DNA of 64,000 nucleotides from G963666895 sp963666895. Its GTDB lineage: Bacteria > Desulfobacterota > Desulfovibrionia > Desulfovibrionales > Desulfovibrionaceae. The stretch spans positions 1 to 64,000 of the forward strand of contig CAXXNS010000009.1 of NCBI GenBank assembly GCA_963666895.2, written 5' to 3'. The notes under the pieces are model-generated. The model was not told where the DNA came from. It made no database searches and saw only the letters and a list, made by a program, of their open reading frames with translations. The first letter of the stretch is position 1; every line of letters begins with the position of its first letter. The position numbers and the translations under genes were made by a program. This document shows positions 1 to 7,902 of this stretch, piece by piece.

Positions 1-604
1 CCAGGGAGAGGTCGACCATGAACAGGGCGGCCATGACCGGGGCCGCGATCTTGATGGCCAGGAGGAATATCTGCTCGGAGAAGGCCAGGACCTCGTGGGT
101 CAGCTCCGGGGTCAGGAGCAGGCCGCCCGGCGGCACCAGCTCGAAGCTCTTGCCCAGGGCGGTCATGAGGTAGAGCGGGCCGTTGAGCACCAGGAAGACC
201 AGCATGACCACCATGTACAGGAAGTGGGCCGTGACCGCCTCGGACACGCCGGTCACCGGGTCCACCACGTTGATCATGGCGAAGCCCATCTGGAAGCCGA
301 TGATCTGACCCCCGGTCTGCACGGCCGCGAACAGGAAGTTGACCAGCAGGCCCAGGACCAGGCCGAGGATGATCTCACCGAGGAACATGGTGGCGATCTC
401 CCAGCCGTTGTTGGGCATGAGGGTGCCGGGGAACGAGAGCTGGGGCCAGATGGCCAGGGTCAGGACCAGGACGATGGCTCCCTTGACCATGTTGGGCACG
501 GACTGGCCGCCGAAAAAGGGCAGCAGGAAAAGCACGATGCTGACGCGGAACATCGTCAGGAAGAAGCTTAAGAGCTGGTTGGGGTCGAACTGGAAAAAGT
601 CCAT
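1..604 (-). CDS. fliR: Flagellar export protein FliR (partial, runs off window start)
   Basis: Translating the minus strand from the ATG at 602-604 gives about 200 residues with no stop before the window edge, so the C-terminal part is missing. The protein opens with MDFFQFDPNQLLSFF and has several hydrophobic segments, with GEIILGLVLGLL and the QTGGQIIGFQMGF loop typical of FliR, an inner-membrane part of the flagellar type III export gate. FliR acts with FliP, FliQ, FlhA and FlhB to export rod, hook and filament subunits. FlhB and FlhA genes commonly follow, but they would lie outside this window. The upstream leader (605-740) is unusually rich in hairpins. Confidence 0.93.
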   Translation of the reverse strand, partial: MDFFQFDPNQLLSFFLTMFRVSIVLFLLPFFGGQSVPNMVKGAIVLVLTLAIWPQLSFPGTLMPNNGWEIATMFLGEIILGLVLGLLVNFLFAAVQTGGQIIGFQMGFAMINVVDPVTGVSEAVTAHFLYMVVMLVFLVLNGPLYLMTALGKSFELVPPGGLLLTPELTHEVLAFSEQIFLLAIKIAAPVMAALFMVDLSL

Positions 605-630
605 GCGTCAGTCCTGCAATTGATCGCTGC

Positions 631-732
631 GCCGAAAAGCGTGGTTTTCGGCTTGCTCCGCCGCCTTCCGGCGGCGCACCGTCCTTTCGGACGACGTAGA
701 AGCCATGCTTTTTATTTCTGAGATGGCTTCTA
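631..732. repeat. Run of four perfect hairpins upstream of fliR
   Basis: Four perfect inverted repeats follow one another in about 100 bases: GCCGAAAA/TTTTCGGC (631-638/645-652), CGCCGCC/GGCGGCG (659-665/670-676), CGTCC/GGACG (680-684/689-693) and TAGAAGCCAT/ATGGCTTCTA (697-706/723-732). They lie in the gap between the peptidase gene and fliR. They may form a structured 5' leader of fliR or an intergenic repeat element; nothing here decides which. Confidence 0.55.
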
Positions 733-826
733 GCAAACTGCGGGCCAGAGCCCGTGGGGTGATTGTCTAAAAAAATGTTTATACATGGATCGACCGTGCC
801 TGGAAAGCACGGGAATGGGCATGAAA

Positions 827-848
827 AAGCCCCCGCGGACGGGGGCTT
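827..848 (-). terminator. Rho-independent terminator of the M23 peptidase gene
   Basis: AAGCCCCC (827-834) pairs with GGGGGCTT (841-848) around a six-base loop, and on the minus strand it is followed by a run of Ts. It sits 22 bases past the peptidase stop codon. Confidence 0.85.
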
Positions 849-870
849 GGAAAGTCGGATGGAGTCGGGC

Positions 871-1776
871 CTAGTCCAGGATGTAGTGCATGGGATCCAC
901 CGGCAGCCCGGCCAGGCGGACCTCGTAGTGCAGGTGCGGGCCCGTGGAGCGGCCGGTGTTGCCCACATAGCCGACGAGTTCGCCGCGGGCCACTTCCTGC
1001 CCCACCTTGACTTCCAGGCTCTGCATGTGCCCGTAGCGGGTCAGCAGGTCGTCGCTGTGGGCCAGTTTGATGGACAGGCCGTAGGAGCCGTCACGCCCGG
1101 CGAAGATGACCTTGCCCGAGGACGGGGCGTAGACCGGGGTGCCGGGAGGCGCGGAGATGTCCACGCCCTTGTGGAACTCGCGCTTGCCCGTGAATTTGCT
1201 GGTGCGCCAGCCAAAGGCCGAGGTCACCCAGCCCGAGGTGGGCCAGACCGAGGGGATGGTCTCCAGCATGGACTCGTTGCTGCGCAGGACGTGGAGGATT
1301 TCCTGCTGGCGGACCTCCTCCAGGCGGGCTTCCACGTTGAGCTGGTTCAGGAAGTCGTGCATCTTGCGGGCCAGCAGCTCCTGGCGGTAGAGCGGCAGGT
1401 AGTCCTCGGCGAAATCCGCGCCGGTGGGGCCGCCCTGGGGATTGACGGTCTCCCCGGACTGCTGGTCGATGTTCATCATGACCCGGAGTTTGGAGTCGAA
1501 GCTCTGGATGCGGGTGAGGTTTTCCTGAAGGTTGGCGATCTTTTGGGACAGGCTTAAAAGCTGGGTCTTTTGCTCCTGGACGGTCTTTTCGGACAGGTTG
1601 AGGCCGCGTTCGATCAGGGTGTAGTCCTGATAGTAATTCCAGAGGATTACGTTTCCTGCAGCAAGGGCTGCCATAAGAAGCAGCCCGAACAGAAACATCC
1701 ACCCCTGCACCTGGAGTTTTCTGCACGACCCCTGTTTGTCTCGAAAGACAACGATGTGATATTTTCTCAGGAGCAT
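871..1776 (-). CDS. M23 family metallopeptidase, membrane anchored
   Basis: A 301-residue protein with a single membrane anchor (about 27-47), a coiled-coil stretch (about 55-95) and a C-terminal LytM/M23 domain. The zinc and catalytic residues are visible: H202 and D206 in HKGVD, H250 in RYGH, and H281/H283 in HLHYE. This family cuts peptide cross-links in peptidoglycan or, when partly inactive, activates amidases; here the site looks complete, so a murein endopeptidase in the periplasm is likely. The anchor plus coiled coil resembles envelope-remodelling factors of the MepM/EnvC group. It is monocistronic with its own terminator. Confidence 0.88.
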   Translation of the reverse strand: MLLRKYHIVVFRDKQGSCRKLQVQGWMFLFGLLLMAALAAGNVILWNYYQDYTLIERGLNLSEKTVQEQKTQLLSLSQKIANLQENLTRIQSFDSKLRVMMNIDQQSGETVNPQGGPTGADFAEDYLPLYRQELLARKMHDFLNQLNVEARLEEVRQQEILHVLRSNESMLETIPSVWPTSGWVTSAFGWRTSKFTGKREFHKGVDISAPPGTPVYAPSSGKVIFAGRDGSYGLSIKLAHSDDLLTRYGHMQSLEVKVGQEVARGELVGYVGNTGRSTGPHLHYEVRLAGLPVDPMHYILD

Positions 1777-1848
1777 AGTCTTTTTGAAAGGTTAGAAGGA
1801 AGCCCCCGTAAGCAGTCCCTCACCGCTGCTGGGGTAATACTGCAGAGT

Positions 1849-2586
1849 TCATTTCAAGTCAAGTTGGTGCCGTCTCAGAGCGTTAAAAACATTGTTTTTT
1901 ATTCGTGCATGTTGCCGCCAAGAATCGGCCAGCCAGCGGCTTATTTCATCCCGTTTGCTGACCCCGTTGGAGGGGCACGTGTTTTCCCATATAGGCAATC
2001 CCCATTGCCGTGCCGCGGCCTTGATGAACTTTTTTTCCACGCTCAGGGCCGGGCGGATGACCTTGAGCCTGCCCTGGAAAAAGGACTCGGCGTGGGACAT
2101 GCCCTCGACGCGGCCGTTCTGGAACAGGTTCATGAAGAAGGTGGCGGCCAGGTCATCCACGGTGTGGCCAAAGGCCAGGTGGGTCAGGCCGTAGGTCCGG
2201 CAGAGCTCGAAGAGCCGCTTGCGCCTGAGCAGGGCGCAAAAGAAGCAGGGGGAGTTGGCCCGGTTCTCGTCCGAATGGGCCCGGGGGCCGTAGTCCGTGA
2301 CCTCCAGGTGGCCGCTGACGCCGTGTTTGGCCAGCCAGTCGGCCAGGGGGACGTGCTCGCCGGGCACGAAGCCGGGATTGACGTGCAGGGCCATGATCTC
2401 GAAGGAAAAGGGCACGATGGCCTGGCGGATGCGCAGCACGTGGAGCAGGGTGAAGCTGTCCACCCCGCCGGACACGGCCACGCCCACGCGGGCGCCCTCG
2501 TGGACCATGGCCGACTGCTGCATGAGCTTGCCGACGCCGGCCACGCATTGTTTCTGGGCGAAGGAGAGTTTACCGAACGAGGCCAT
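1849..2586 (-). CDS. TtcA/TilS-type PP-loop ATPase (tRNA thiolation family)
   Basis: A 245-residue protein starting MASFGKLSFAQ. The PP-loop SGGVDSF sits near residue 40 and a CxxC pair occurs in SPCFFC; a further Cys lies in ENTCPSNG near the C-terminus. This arrangement matches TtcA, which uses ATP and an iron-sulfur cluster to make 2-thiocytidine in tRNA position 32. Proteins of this length in sulfate reducers are usually labelled TtcA family without a tested substrate, so the exact tRNA site is open. An in-frame upstream extension exists, but it would run into the rpoZ promoter region and shows no family similarity, so the shorter start was chosen. Confidence 0.75.
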   Translation of the reverse strand: MASFGKLSFAQKQCVAGVGKLMQQSAMVHEGARVGVAVSGGVDSFTLLHVLRIRQAIVPFSFEIMALHVNPGFVPGEHVPLADWLAKHGVSGHLEVTDYGPRAHSDENRANSPCFFCALLRRKRLFELCRTYGLTHLAFGHTVDDLAATFFMNLFQNGRVEGMSHAESFFQGRLKVIRPALSVEKKFIKAAARQWGLPIWENTCPSNGVSKRDEISRWLADSWRQHARIKNNVFNALRRHQLDLK

Positions 2587-2656
2587 GCGGATTTCCCGAC
2601 CAGGAGTCTGCGGCCCGTCCGGGGCCGCGGTTCGGTTGGGCATAGAGGAATCCGCC

Positions 2657-2685
2657 TTGACTTGCAAGGCCGCTGCGGCTAGATT
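2657..2685 (+). promoter_or_regulatory. Sigma-70 promoter for rpoZ-dnaJ-moaC
   Basis: TTGACT (2657-2662) and TAGATT (2680-2685) are separated by exactly 17 bases. It lies about 135 bases upstream of the rpoZ start, in the divergent gap with the TtcA-type gene. Confidence 0.6.
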
Positions 2686-2818
2686 CTCTCGCTTGCGCTG
2701 CCGGCGGTGCCGCCGAGCGGCGCGATCCCGGACCCAGGCCATTGACAGGCCGCCCGGACGACTTATGTTCATGCCCGGGATCAGGGCCAAGCCCAAGACC
2801 CGACCGCAGGAGAATTTC

Positions 2819-3046
2819 ATGGCCAGAATTACAGTAGAAGATTGCCTCAAAGAGGTCGGCAACCGGTTTCTCATCGTCCAGATGGCCATCAAGCGTGTCA
2901 AGCAGTACCGCGAGGGGTACGACCCGCTGGTGGAGAGCAAGAACAAGGAAGTGGTGTCCTCCCTGCGGGAGATCGCCGCTTCCAAGGTCTTGCCCGCCGA
3001 GGACATCAGCGAGGCCGGGGTGACCGCGGAAGCCGTTGCCGATTAG
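2819..3046 (+). CDS. rpoZ: RNA polymerase omega subunit
   Basis: A 75-residue protein beginning MARITVEDCLKEVGNRF, the conserved omega N-terminus, followed by the short helix that wraps the beta-prime tail. Omega helps assemble and stabilise RNA polymerase. The start is set by a purine-rich ribosome site (CAGGAGAA) a few bases upstream; longer frames upstream have no family similarity. The dnaJ start codon is 4 bases after the rpoZ stop, so the two are probably co-transcribed. Confidence 0.93.
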   Translation: MARITVEDCLKEVGNRFLIVQMAIKRVKQYREGYDPLVESKNKEVVSSLREIAASKVLPAEDISEAGVTAEAVAD

Positions 3047-3050
3047 GAGC

Positions 3051-4160
3051 ATGGCCAAGCGCTGCTTTTACGAAGTCCTGGGCGTCGAGAAGACCGCCGG
3101 CGAGGACGAAATCAAGCGGGCCTACCGCAAGCTCGCGTTCGAATACCATCCCGATCGCAATCCGGACGACGACGAGGCCGAATCCAAGTTCAAGGAAGCG
3201 GCCGAGGCGTACGATTGCCTGCGCGATGCGGACAAGCGGGCCCGGTACGACCGGTTCGGCCACGAGGGCGTGGGCAACGGCTACTCCCAGGGCTTCACGG
3301 ACGTCCACGACATCTTTGACTCCTTCTCCGACATCTTCGGCGACCTGTTCGGGTTCGGCCGTTCCCGGGGGCCCAGGCCCCAGGCCGGCGCGGACCTGCG
3401 CTACAACCTGACCGTGTCCTTCAGGGACGCGGCCAAGGGCGCGGAGGTGGACCTCAAGATCCCCCGCGAGACCACCTGCCCCGAGTGCAAGGGCACGGGC
3501 GCCGAGCCCGGCACCGAGCCCGAGATCTGCCAGCAGTGCGGCGGCAGCGGCCGGGTGCAGCAGGCCCAGGGCTTTTTCCGCATCGCGGTCACCTGCCCGG
3601 TCTGCCGGGGCCAGGGCCGGATCATCGAGAAATACTGCGCCAAGTGCCGTGGCCGCGGCTCCGTGCCCGAGACCCGCGACCTCAAGGTCCGCATCCCGGC
3701 CGGAGTGGACGACGGTGCCCGCCTGCGCCTGCGCGGCGAGGGCGAGGCCGGCCTGCACGGCGGCCCGGCGGGCGACCTCTACGTGGTCATCAACGTGGAA
3801 TACGACAAGACGTTCCGCCGCCACGGACAGAACCTGGTGGTCCTGGCCGAGGTGAGCATGATCCAGGCCGCCCTGGGCGCCAAGGTGCAGGTTTCCACCC
3901 TGGACGAGCCCGTGACCGTGGACGTGCCCAAGGGCACTCAGTCGGGCGAGATCTTCCGGCTGCGCGGCCTGGGCCTGCCCCACGTGGGCAGCGGGGCCAA
4001 GGGCGACCTGCTGGTGGAGATCAGGGTGCTTACGCCCACCCGGATCAACAAGCGCCAGGAGGAGCTTCTCCACGAGTTCGCCAAGATCGAGGACGAGAAG
4101 CCCTTGACCAAGGCCAAGGATTTCTTCAAGAAAACAGTCGGCAAGGTCATGGGGGAATAG
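3051..4160 (+). CDS. dnaJ: Chaperone DnaJ (Hsp40)
   Basis: A 369-residue full-length type I DnaJ. The J domain carries HPD in YHPDRNPDDD and is followed by a Gly/Phe-rich stretch (about 75-115). Four zinc-binding CxxCxGxG repeats follow (CPECKGTG, CQQCGGSG, CPVCRGQG, CAKCRGRG), then the two substrate-binding beta domains. It stimulates the DnaK ATPase and delivers unfolded clients. The ATG at 3051 is preceded by AGGAGC. It sits in an rpoZ-dnaJ-moaC run, with moaC beginning one base after its stop. No dnaK or grpE is in the window. Confidence 0.96.
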   Translation: MAKRCFYEVLGVEKTAGEDEIKRAYRKLAFEYHPDRNPDDDEAESKFKEAAEAYDCLRDADKRARYDRFGHEGVGNGYSQGFTDVHDIFDSFSDIFGDLFGFGRSRGPRPQAGADLRYNLTVSFRDAAKGAEVDLKIPRETTCPECKGTGAEPGTEPEICQQCGGSGRVQQAQGFFRIAVTCPVCRGQGRIIEKYCAKCRGRGSVPETRDLKVRIPAGVDDGARLRLRGEGEAGLHGGPAGDLYVVINVEYDKTFRRHGQNLVVLAEVSMIQAALGAKVQVSTLDEPVTVDVPKGTQSGEIFRLRGLGLPHVGSGAKGDLLVEIRVLTPTRINKRQEELLHEFAKIEDEKPLTKAKDFFKKTVGKVMGE

Positions 4161-4161
4161 C

Positions 4162-4644
4162 ATGGGCGACAACAAGCTGACCCACGTGGACGCCGAGGGC
4201 GCCGCCCGCATGGTGGACGTGTCCGGCAAGGCGGTCACGGCCCGAACGGCCCGCGCCCGGTGCAAGGTGCTGCTGGCCCCGAAGACCTTCGCCATGCTCA
4301 CGGACAAGTCCCTGCCCAAGGGCGAGGCACTGGGAACGGCCCGCATCGCGGGCATCCAGGCGGCCAAGAAGACCGCCGAGCTCATCCCGCTCTGCCATCC
4401 CCTGCCCATCACCTTTGCGGACGTGCGCCTGATCCCCCTGGACGGGGAGAACGCCGTGGAGGTGGAGAGCGAGGTGCGGACCACCGCGCCCACGGGCGTG
4501 GAGATGGAGGCCCTGGTGGCGGCCCAGATCGCCGCGGCCACGCTCTACGACATGGTCAAGGCCGTGCAGAAGGACGTGCGCATCACGGACCTGCGCGTGG
4601 TGTACAAGTGCGGGGGCAAGTCGGGCGAGTTCGTGAACGACTAG
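4162..4644 (+). CDS. moaC: Cyclic pyranopterin monophosphate synthase MoaC
   Basis: A 160-residue protein matching MoaC along its whole length: LTHVDAEGAARMVDVSGK at the start, the ELIPLCHPLPIT block, and VEVESEVRTTAPTGVEMEAL, with the MVKAVQKD segment near the end. It converts the MoaA product to cyclic pyranopterin monophosphate in molybdenum cofactor synthesis, which fits an organism using molybdo- or tungsto-enzymes such as formate dehydrogenase. It is last in the operon and is followed by a strong terminator. Confidence 0.96.
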   Translation: MGDNKLTHVDAEGAARMVDVSGKAVTARTARARCKVLLAPKTFAMLTDKSLPKGEALGTARIAGIQAAKKTAELIPLCHPLPITFADVRLIPLDGENAVEVESEVRTTAPTGVEMEALVAAQIAAATLYDMVKAVQKDVRITDLRVVYKCGGKSGEFVND

Positions 4645-4667
4645 ATTTCAACCCGCGTTCAAAAGTA

Positions 4668-4701
4668 AGCGGCCCCCGGGAAACCGAGGGCCGCTTTTTT
4701 T
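4668..4701 (+). terminator. Rho-independent terminator after moaC
   Basis: AGCGGCCC (4668-4675) pairs with GGGCCGCT (4688-4695) and is followed by a run of seven Ts. It lies between the convergent moaC and hisF. Confidence 0.9.
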
Positions 4702-4721
4702 GTTGCCTTGTGACCTTTGGG

Positions 4722-5501
4722 CTACCAGATCTCGCGGACCTTCACGCCCTCGCCGGCCATAAACTTTTTGATGTCCGGCAGGGTCCATTCACCGTAGTGC
4801 ACGATGGATGCGATGAGCGCGGCCGAGGCCAGGCCGTCCGTGACCGCCTCCACCATGTGCTTGGGATGGCCCGCGCCGCCCGAAGCGATGACCGGGATGC
4901 TCACGGCCCGCACCACCTTGCGGGTCAGCTCGATGTCGTAGCCGTCCTTGGTGCCGTCCGCGTCGATGGAGTTGAGGCAGATTTCGCCCGCGCCCAGGGT
5001 TTCTCCGGCGATGGCCCAGTCGATGGCGTCGATGCCCATGGGCTTGCGTCCGCCGTGGATGACCACCTCGAAGCCCGAGGGGATGTCCTCGGACTTGGGC
5101 ACGCGCTTGACGTCCATGCCCAGGACCACGCACTGGCTGCCGAACCTAGCCGCGCCCTCGGAGATGATATCCGGGTTCTTCACGGCCCCGGAGTTGACCG
5201 ACACCTTCTCGGCCCCGGCCAGGAGCGCGTCGCGCATGTCCTGCACCGAGTTGATGCCCCCGCCCACGGAGAAGGGGATGAAGATCACCGAGGCCACCTT
5301 CTCCACCACGTCCAGGAAGATGCCGCGTCCCTCGCTGGAGGCGGTGATGTCGTAGAACACGATCTCGTCAGCGCCTTGCTCGTAGTAGAGCTGGGCCGTT
5401 TCCACGGGATCGCCGATGTCCACGTTGCCCTTGAACTTGATGCCCTTGGTCAGCTTGCCGTCGCGCACGTCCAGGCAGGGAATGATTCTCTTGGAAAGCA
5501 T
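4722..5501 (-). CDS. hisF: Imidazole glycerol phosphate synthase subunit HisF
   Basis: A 259-residue (beta/alpha)8 protein. The catalytic Asp of the first strand is in IIPCLDVRDG and the second is in VVLGMDVKRV. FYDITASSEGRG and the phosphate-binding SGGAGHP are also present. With HisH it makes imidazole glycerol phosphate and AICAR in histidine synthesis. The start overlaps the hisH stop by one base, so the two subunits are translationally coupled. The other his genes are not here. The YDITAS variant of the usual LDITA is shared with some HisF-like enzymes of sugar pathways, so a specialised role cannot be wholly excluded. Confidence 0.9.
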   Translation of the reverse strand: MLSKRIIPCLDVRDGKLTKGIKFKGNVDIGDPVETAQLYYEQGADEIVFYDITASSEGRGIFLDVVEKVASVIFIPFSVGGGINSVQDMRDALLAGAEKVSVNSGAVKNPDIISEGAARFGSQCVVLGMDVKRVPKSEDIPSGFEVVIHGGRKPMGIDAIDWAIAGETLGAGEICLNSIDADGTKDGYDIELTRKVVRAVSIPVIASGGAGHPKHMVEAVTDGLASAALIASIVHYGEWTLPDIKKFMAGEGVKVREIW

Positions 5502-6133
5502 CAGCTGTTCTCCAGGCAGAAGTCATGGAAGTTCTTGAGCAGGGCCAGGCCGGGCCGTCCGGATTTTTCCGGGTGGAACTGCACGGCCCACAGGCCGGGC
5601 CGTCCGTGGAAGGAGCAGAACTCGCGGCCGTAGGTGGTCACGCCGAGGATGAATTCCTCCCGGGGCGCGGGATAGTAGGAGTGCACGAAGTAGAACTCGG
5701 CCCCTTCCTCGATGCCGTCGAACAGGGGGCAGTCGTCGGTCAGCCGGACCTGGTTCCAGCCGATGTGCGGCACCCGGATGGGCACGTCGTTTTCGTCGGT
5801 CCAGGAGGGGTTGAACAAACGGCATTCGCCCGGGATCACGGCCAGGGCCTTGGTGTCGTTCTCTTCGGAGTAGTCCAGCAGGATCTGGCAGCCCACGCAG
5901 ATGCCCAGCAGGGGCTTCTCCTGCCAGATGAGAGCCTTGAGAATTTCGTCCAAACCTCCGCCGGTGAGCTCGTCCATGGCCGCGCCGGCCGCGCCCACGC
6001 CCGGGAAGATGATGCCCTGGGCCTGGGAAAGCCGGTCCGGGTCGGCTGTTATCTCATTCTCGATATTCAGGAAATCGAGGGCCCTGCGGACGCTTGTCTG
6101 GTTGCCCGCGGAGTAGTCCAGTATGGCCAGCAT
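5501..6133 (-). CDS. hisH: Imidazole glycerol phosphate synthase glutaminase subunit HisH
   Basis: A 210-residue class I glutamine amidotransferase. The nucleophile Cys lies in LLGICVGCQ, and the His/Glu pair is in AVQFHPEKSG. It releases ammonia from glutamine and channels it through HisF. The start ATG has AAGGAGC upstream. It is first in a two-gene hisHF unit, and its promoter must lie in the 212-base gap shared with the divergent small gene at 6346. Confidence 0.92.
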   Translation of the reverse strand: MLAILDYSAGNQTSVRRALDFLNIENEITADPDRLSQAQGIIFPGVGAAGAAMDELTGGGLDEILKALIWQEKPLLGICVGCQILLDYSEENDTKALAVIPGECRLFNPSWTDENDVPIRVPHIGWNQVRLTDDCPLFDGIEEGAEFYFVHSYYPAPREEFILGVTTYGREFCSFHGRPGLWAVQFHPEKSGRPGLALLKNFHDFCLENS

Positions 6134-6269
6134 AGAGCGGCTCCTTTGTACTGATTTGCCCTGGCGTTAGTAAAATTCCTGACCGAACACAAGCGGCAAG
6201 AAGTGCAAAATCTTGCCTTGTGGTGCAGGTTTGACGGCCGATGCCTGCGCAATGGGCAGAGTGTCAAAA

Positions 6270-6317
6270 AATAATTACTATTATATCAATATGTTAATTA
6301 TTGGCATGCTCTTCGCA
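6270..6317 (+). promoter_or_regulatory. Sigma-54-like -24/-12 promoter with abutting inverted repeat
   Basis: TTGGCATGCTCTTCGCA (6301-6317) has GG at 6303-6304 and GC at 6315-6316 with the diagnostic 10-base gap, close to the TGGCAC-N5-TTGC consensus (one T replaced by C in the -12 element). Directly upstream is an AT-rich inverted repeat, AATAATTA/TAATTATT (6270-6277/6295-6302). The predicted transcript would begin about 18 bases before the small gene at 6346. Confidence 0.5.
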
Positions 6318-6345
6318 AAGGTGTGGGGCAAACGGAGGCAATTCC

Positions 6346-6480
6346 ATGTTCGAGCAGATAATGCACACCGCACTGGTTCTCGTCTCCCTGGCCGGGCTGG
6401 GATTGTTCCTGGCACGTCTGGACCGCGCCTGCCGGGCGTTGGCGTCCACCAACTCCAAGGACCAGCGGTCCGGAGAATAG
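6346..6480 (+). CDS. 44-residue single-pass membrane peptide, unknown function
   Basis: A short frame that is easy to miss: ATG at 6346, TAG at 6478-6480, 44 residues. It begins MFEQIMHTALVLVSLAG, giving one hydrophobic helix (about residues 8-24), then a short basic/polar tail ending in KDQRSGE. The ribosome site GGAGG lies about 7 bases upstream, a sigma-54-like promoter lies about 30-45 bases upstream, and a terminator lies just after the stop. This complete transcription unit is the reason to believe it. I do not recognise a family. It could be a regulator or subunit of a membrane complex. Confidence 0.6.
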   Translation: MFEQIMHTALVLVSLAGLGLFLARLDRACRALASTNSKDQRSGE

Positions 6481-6486
6481 AGCCGA

Positions 6487-6511
6487 CCGGGCCGTCCGGC
6501 CCGCGGTTTTT
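6487..6511 (+). terminator. Terminator after the 44-residue gene
   Basis: CGGGCC (6488-6493) pairs with GGCCCG (6498-6503); the outer part pairs with one bulged base. Five Ts follow at 6507-6511. Confidence 0.7.
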
Positions 6512-6562
6512 CCCACAGAGTGATTTGTTGCGCCCGGAAACGGGCAGGATGCGCTGGTGCGC

Positions 6563-7417
6563 CTAGCGCGGCAGGAGCCTGAGGATCAGGTCCCCGGCCA
6601 CGGGCCCCAGCTTCTTGCCCAGTCCCTTGAGCCGGATGGGCTTGCCCGGCGCGAAGTCCGGCGGCAGGGTCACGGCCACGATCTTGGCCCGGGGCGAGAA
6701 CCGCTGGTGCACCGAAATGCGCAGGGTCCGGCCCGGAAAGAGCATGGAGGCCGGGAAGTGCATGGTGCGCTCTTCGTCGAACTGCTTGCGGAACCAGTGC
6801 TTGGCCCCGCCGAAGATGCCCCGGGACAGGTCCAGGCTGAAGCGGCGATCGCCCCAGCTCAGCTCCAGCCTGCGGTCCCGCAGCCGCCTCGGAGCCCGCG
6901 CGCCCGGGTTCTTGGTGCGCACTTCCTGGTAGATGTCCTCGAACACCTTGCGGGCAAAGGAATCCTTGAGCAGGTCGCGGAGCAACTCCTCTTCCTTGCC
7001 CGTGCCCATGGACGAGTTTCTGGTCCGGCCGGATTTGGGCGGGGTCCAGCTTTTTTTTTCGCTGCGCCGTTTCTGCTTGGCGTAGGCCCCGGCCGCGTCC
7101 GCGGGCCTGGCCTTGGGTCCCGGCTGGGCCTTTGGACCGGGGTCGGCTTTGGACTCGGTCTTGGCCTGGGCTCCGGCATGGGGTCCGGCATGGGGTCCGG
7201 CCGTGCGGGCGTGGTACCCGGCCCGTTCCTCTTGGGCCAGGGCCTTGGACAGCAGCACGTAGGCCTCGTTGACCTGGCGGAAGCCCTCCACGGCCTCGGG
7301 AGAGGAGTTGAGGTCCGGGTGAAGCTTGAAAGCCAGCTTGCGGAAGGCCGACTTGATTTCATCAAGGGTCGCGCCGGGGGGTACTCCCAGGATGGTGTAG
7401 CACTGGCGCAGGTCCAT
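6563..7417 (-). CDS. J-domain protein with C-terminal DnaJ-like beta domain
   Basis: A 284-residue protein. The N-terminal J domain has HPD in KLHPDLNSS. It is followed by a low-complexity Ala/Gly/Pro/Lys linker (about 75-130, with repeated PHAG and PGPKA units) and a C-terminal region with PGRTLRISVHQRF and KPIRLKGLGKK that resembles the DnaJ substrate-binding beta domain. It lacks the zinc repeats, so it is a type II/III co-chaperone rather than a second DnaJ. The start MDLRQCYTILG lies 5 bases after the stop of the upstream YkgJ-type gene. Which client it serves is unknown. Confidence 0.75.
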   Translation of the reverse strand: MDLRQCYTILGVPPGATLDEIKSAFRKLAFKLHPDLNSSPEAVEGFRQVNEAYVLLSKALAQEERAGYHARTAGPHAGPHAGAQAKTESKADPGPKAQPGPKARPADAAGAYAKQKRRSEKKSWTPPKSGRTRNSSMGTGKEEELLRDLLKDSFARKVFEDIYQEVRTKNPGARAPRRLRDRRLELSWGDRRFSLDLSRGIFGGAKHWFRKQFDEERTMHFPASMLFPGRTLRISVHQRFSPRAKIVAVTLPPDFAPGKPIRLKGLGKKLGPVAGDLILRLLPR

Positions 7418-7422
7418 GATGG

Positions 7423-7890
7423 TCAGTCCTCGTCCCGTTCGGGAGGTTCGGTCAGGAGCGCGTTGGGATCGCTGTGGGGGTCGTGCCCCAGAAGCCCGTT
7501 CTCGGCCAGGTACTCCCGGCCTTGGCGCACGAACTCGGCGTGCCCGGCCTCGGGGTTGATGCCCGGACAGTAGTCCTGGACCATCTCCCAACTGGCCTCG
7601 TCCACCAGGTTGCCCCGGAAAAAGGGCCAGGCGCGGCAGATGTCGGGCCGGGCCGGGTGCACACCGCAGCCCACGCCCTGCTCGAAGAACACGCAGTACC
7701 CGTCGGGACCGGTCTTCAGGTTGGGCTTGGAGCCCTTGTCCGCACCGTAGCGTTCCAACAGCTCCGCCCGGGTCAGGCCCAGGTGCGCGGCCAGCCGTTC
7801 GGCGTCCGAGGGTTTGAGGATGATGCCGCCCTCGCCGTGGCAGCAATGGCCGCAGCGCTGGCAGGAAAAGGCGATGAGGGTCGTGGTCAT
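7423..7890 (-). CDS. YkgJ family cysteine cluster protein
   Basis: A 155-residue protein with the YkgJ pattern: CQRCGHCC near the N-terminus, then a Cys-rich CGVHPARPDIC and the RAWPFF motif. Eight or so cysteines are placed to hold a zinc ion or an iron-sulfur cluster. Biochemical function in this family is mostly unassigned. It is in a tight minus-strand cluster with a CoA-binding protein 12 bases upstream and a J-domain protein 5 bases downstream. Confidence 0.85.
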   Translation of the reverse strand: MTTTLIAFSCQRCGHCCHGEGGIILKPSDAERLAAHLGLTRAELLERYGADKGSKPNLKTGPDGYCVFFEQGVGCGVHPARPDICRAWPFFRGNLVDEASWEMVQDYCPGINPEAGHAEFVRQGREYLAENGLLGHDPHSDPNALLTEPPERDED

Positions 7891-7902
7891 GGACGTCCTT
7901 GT

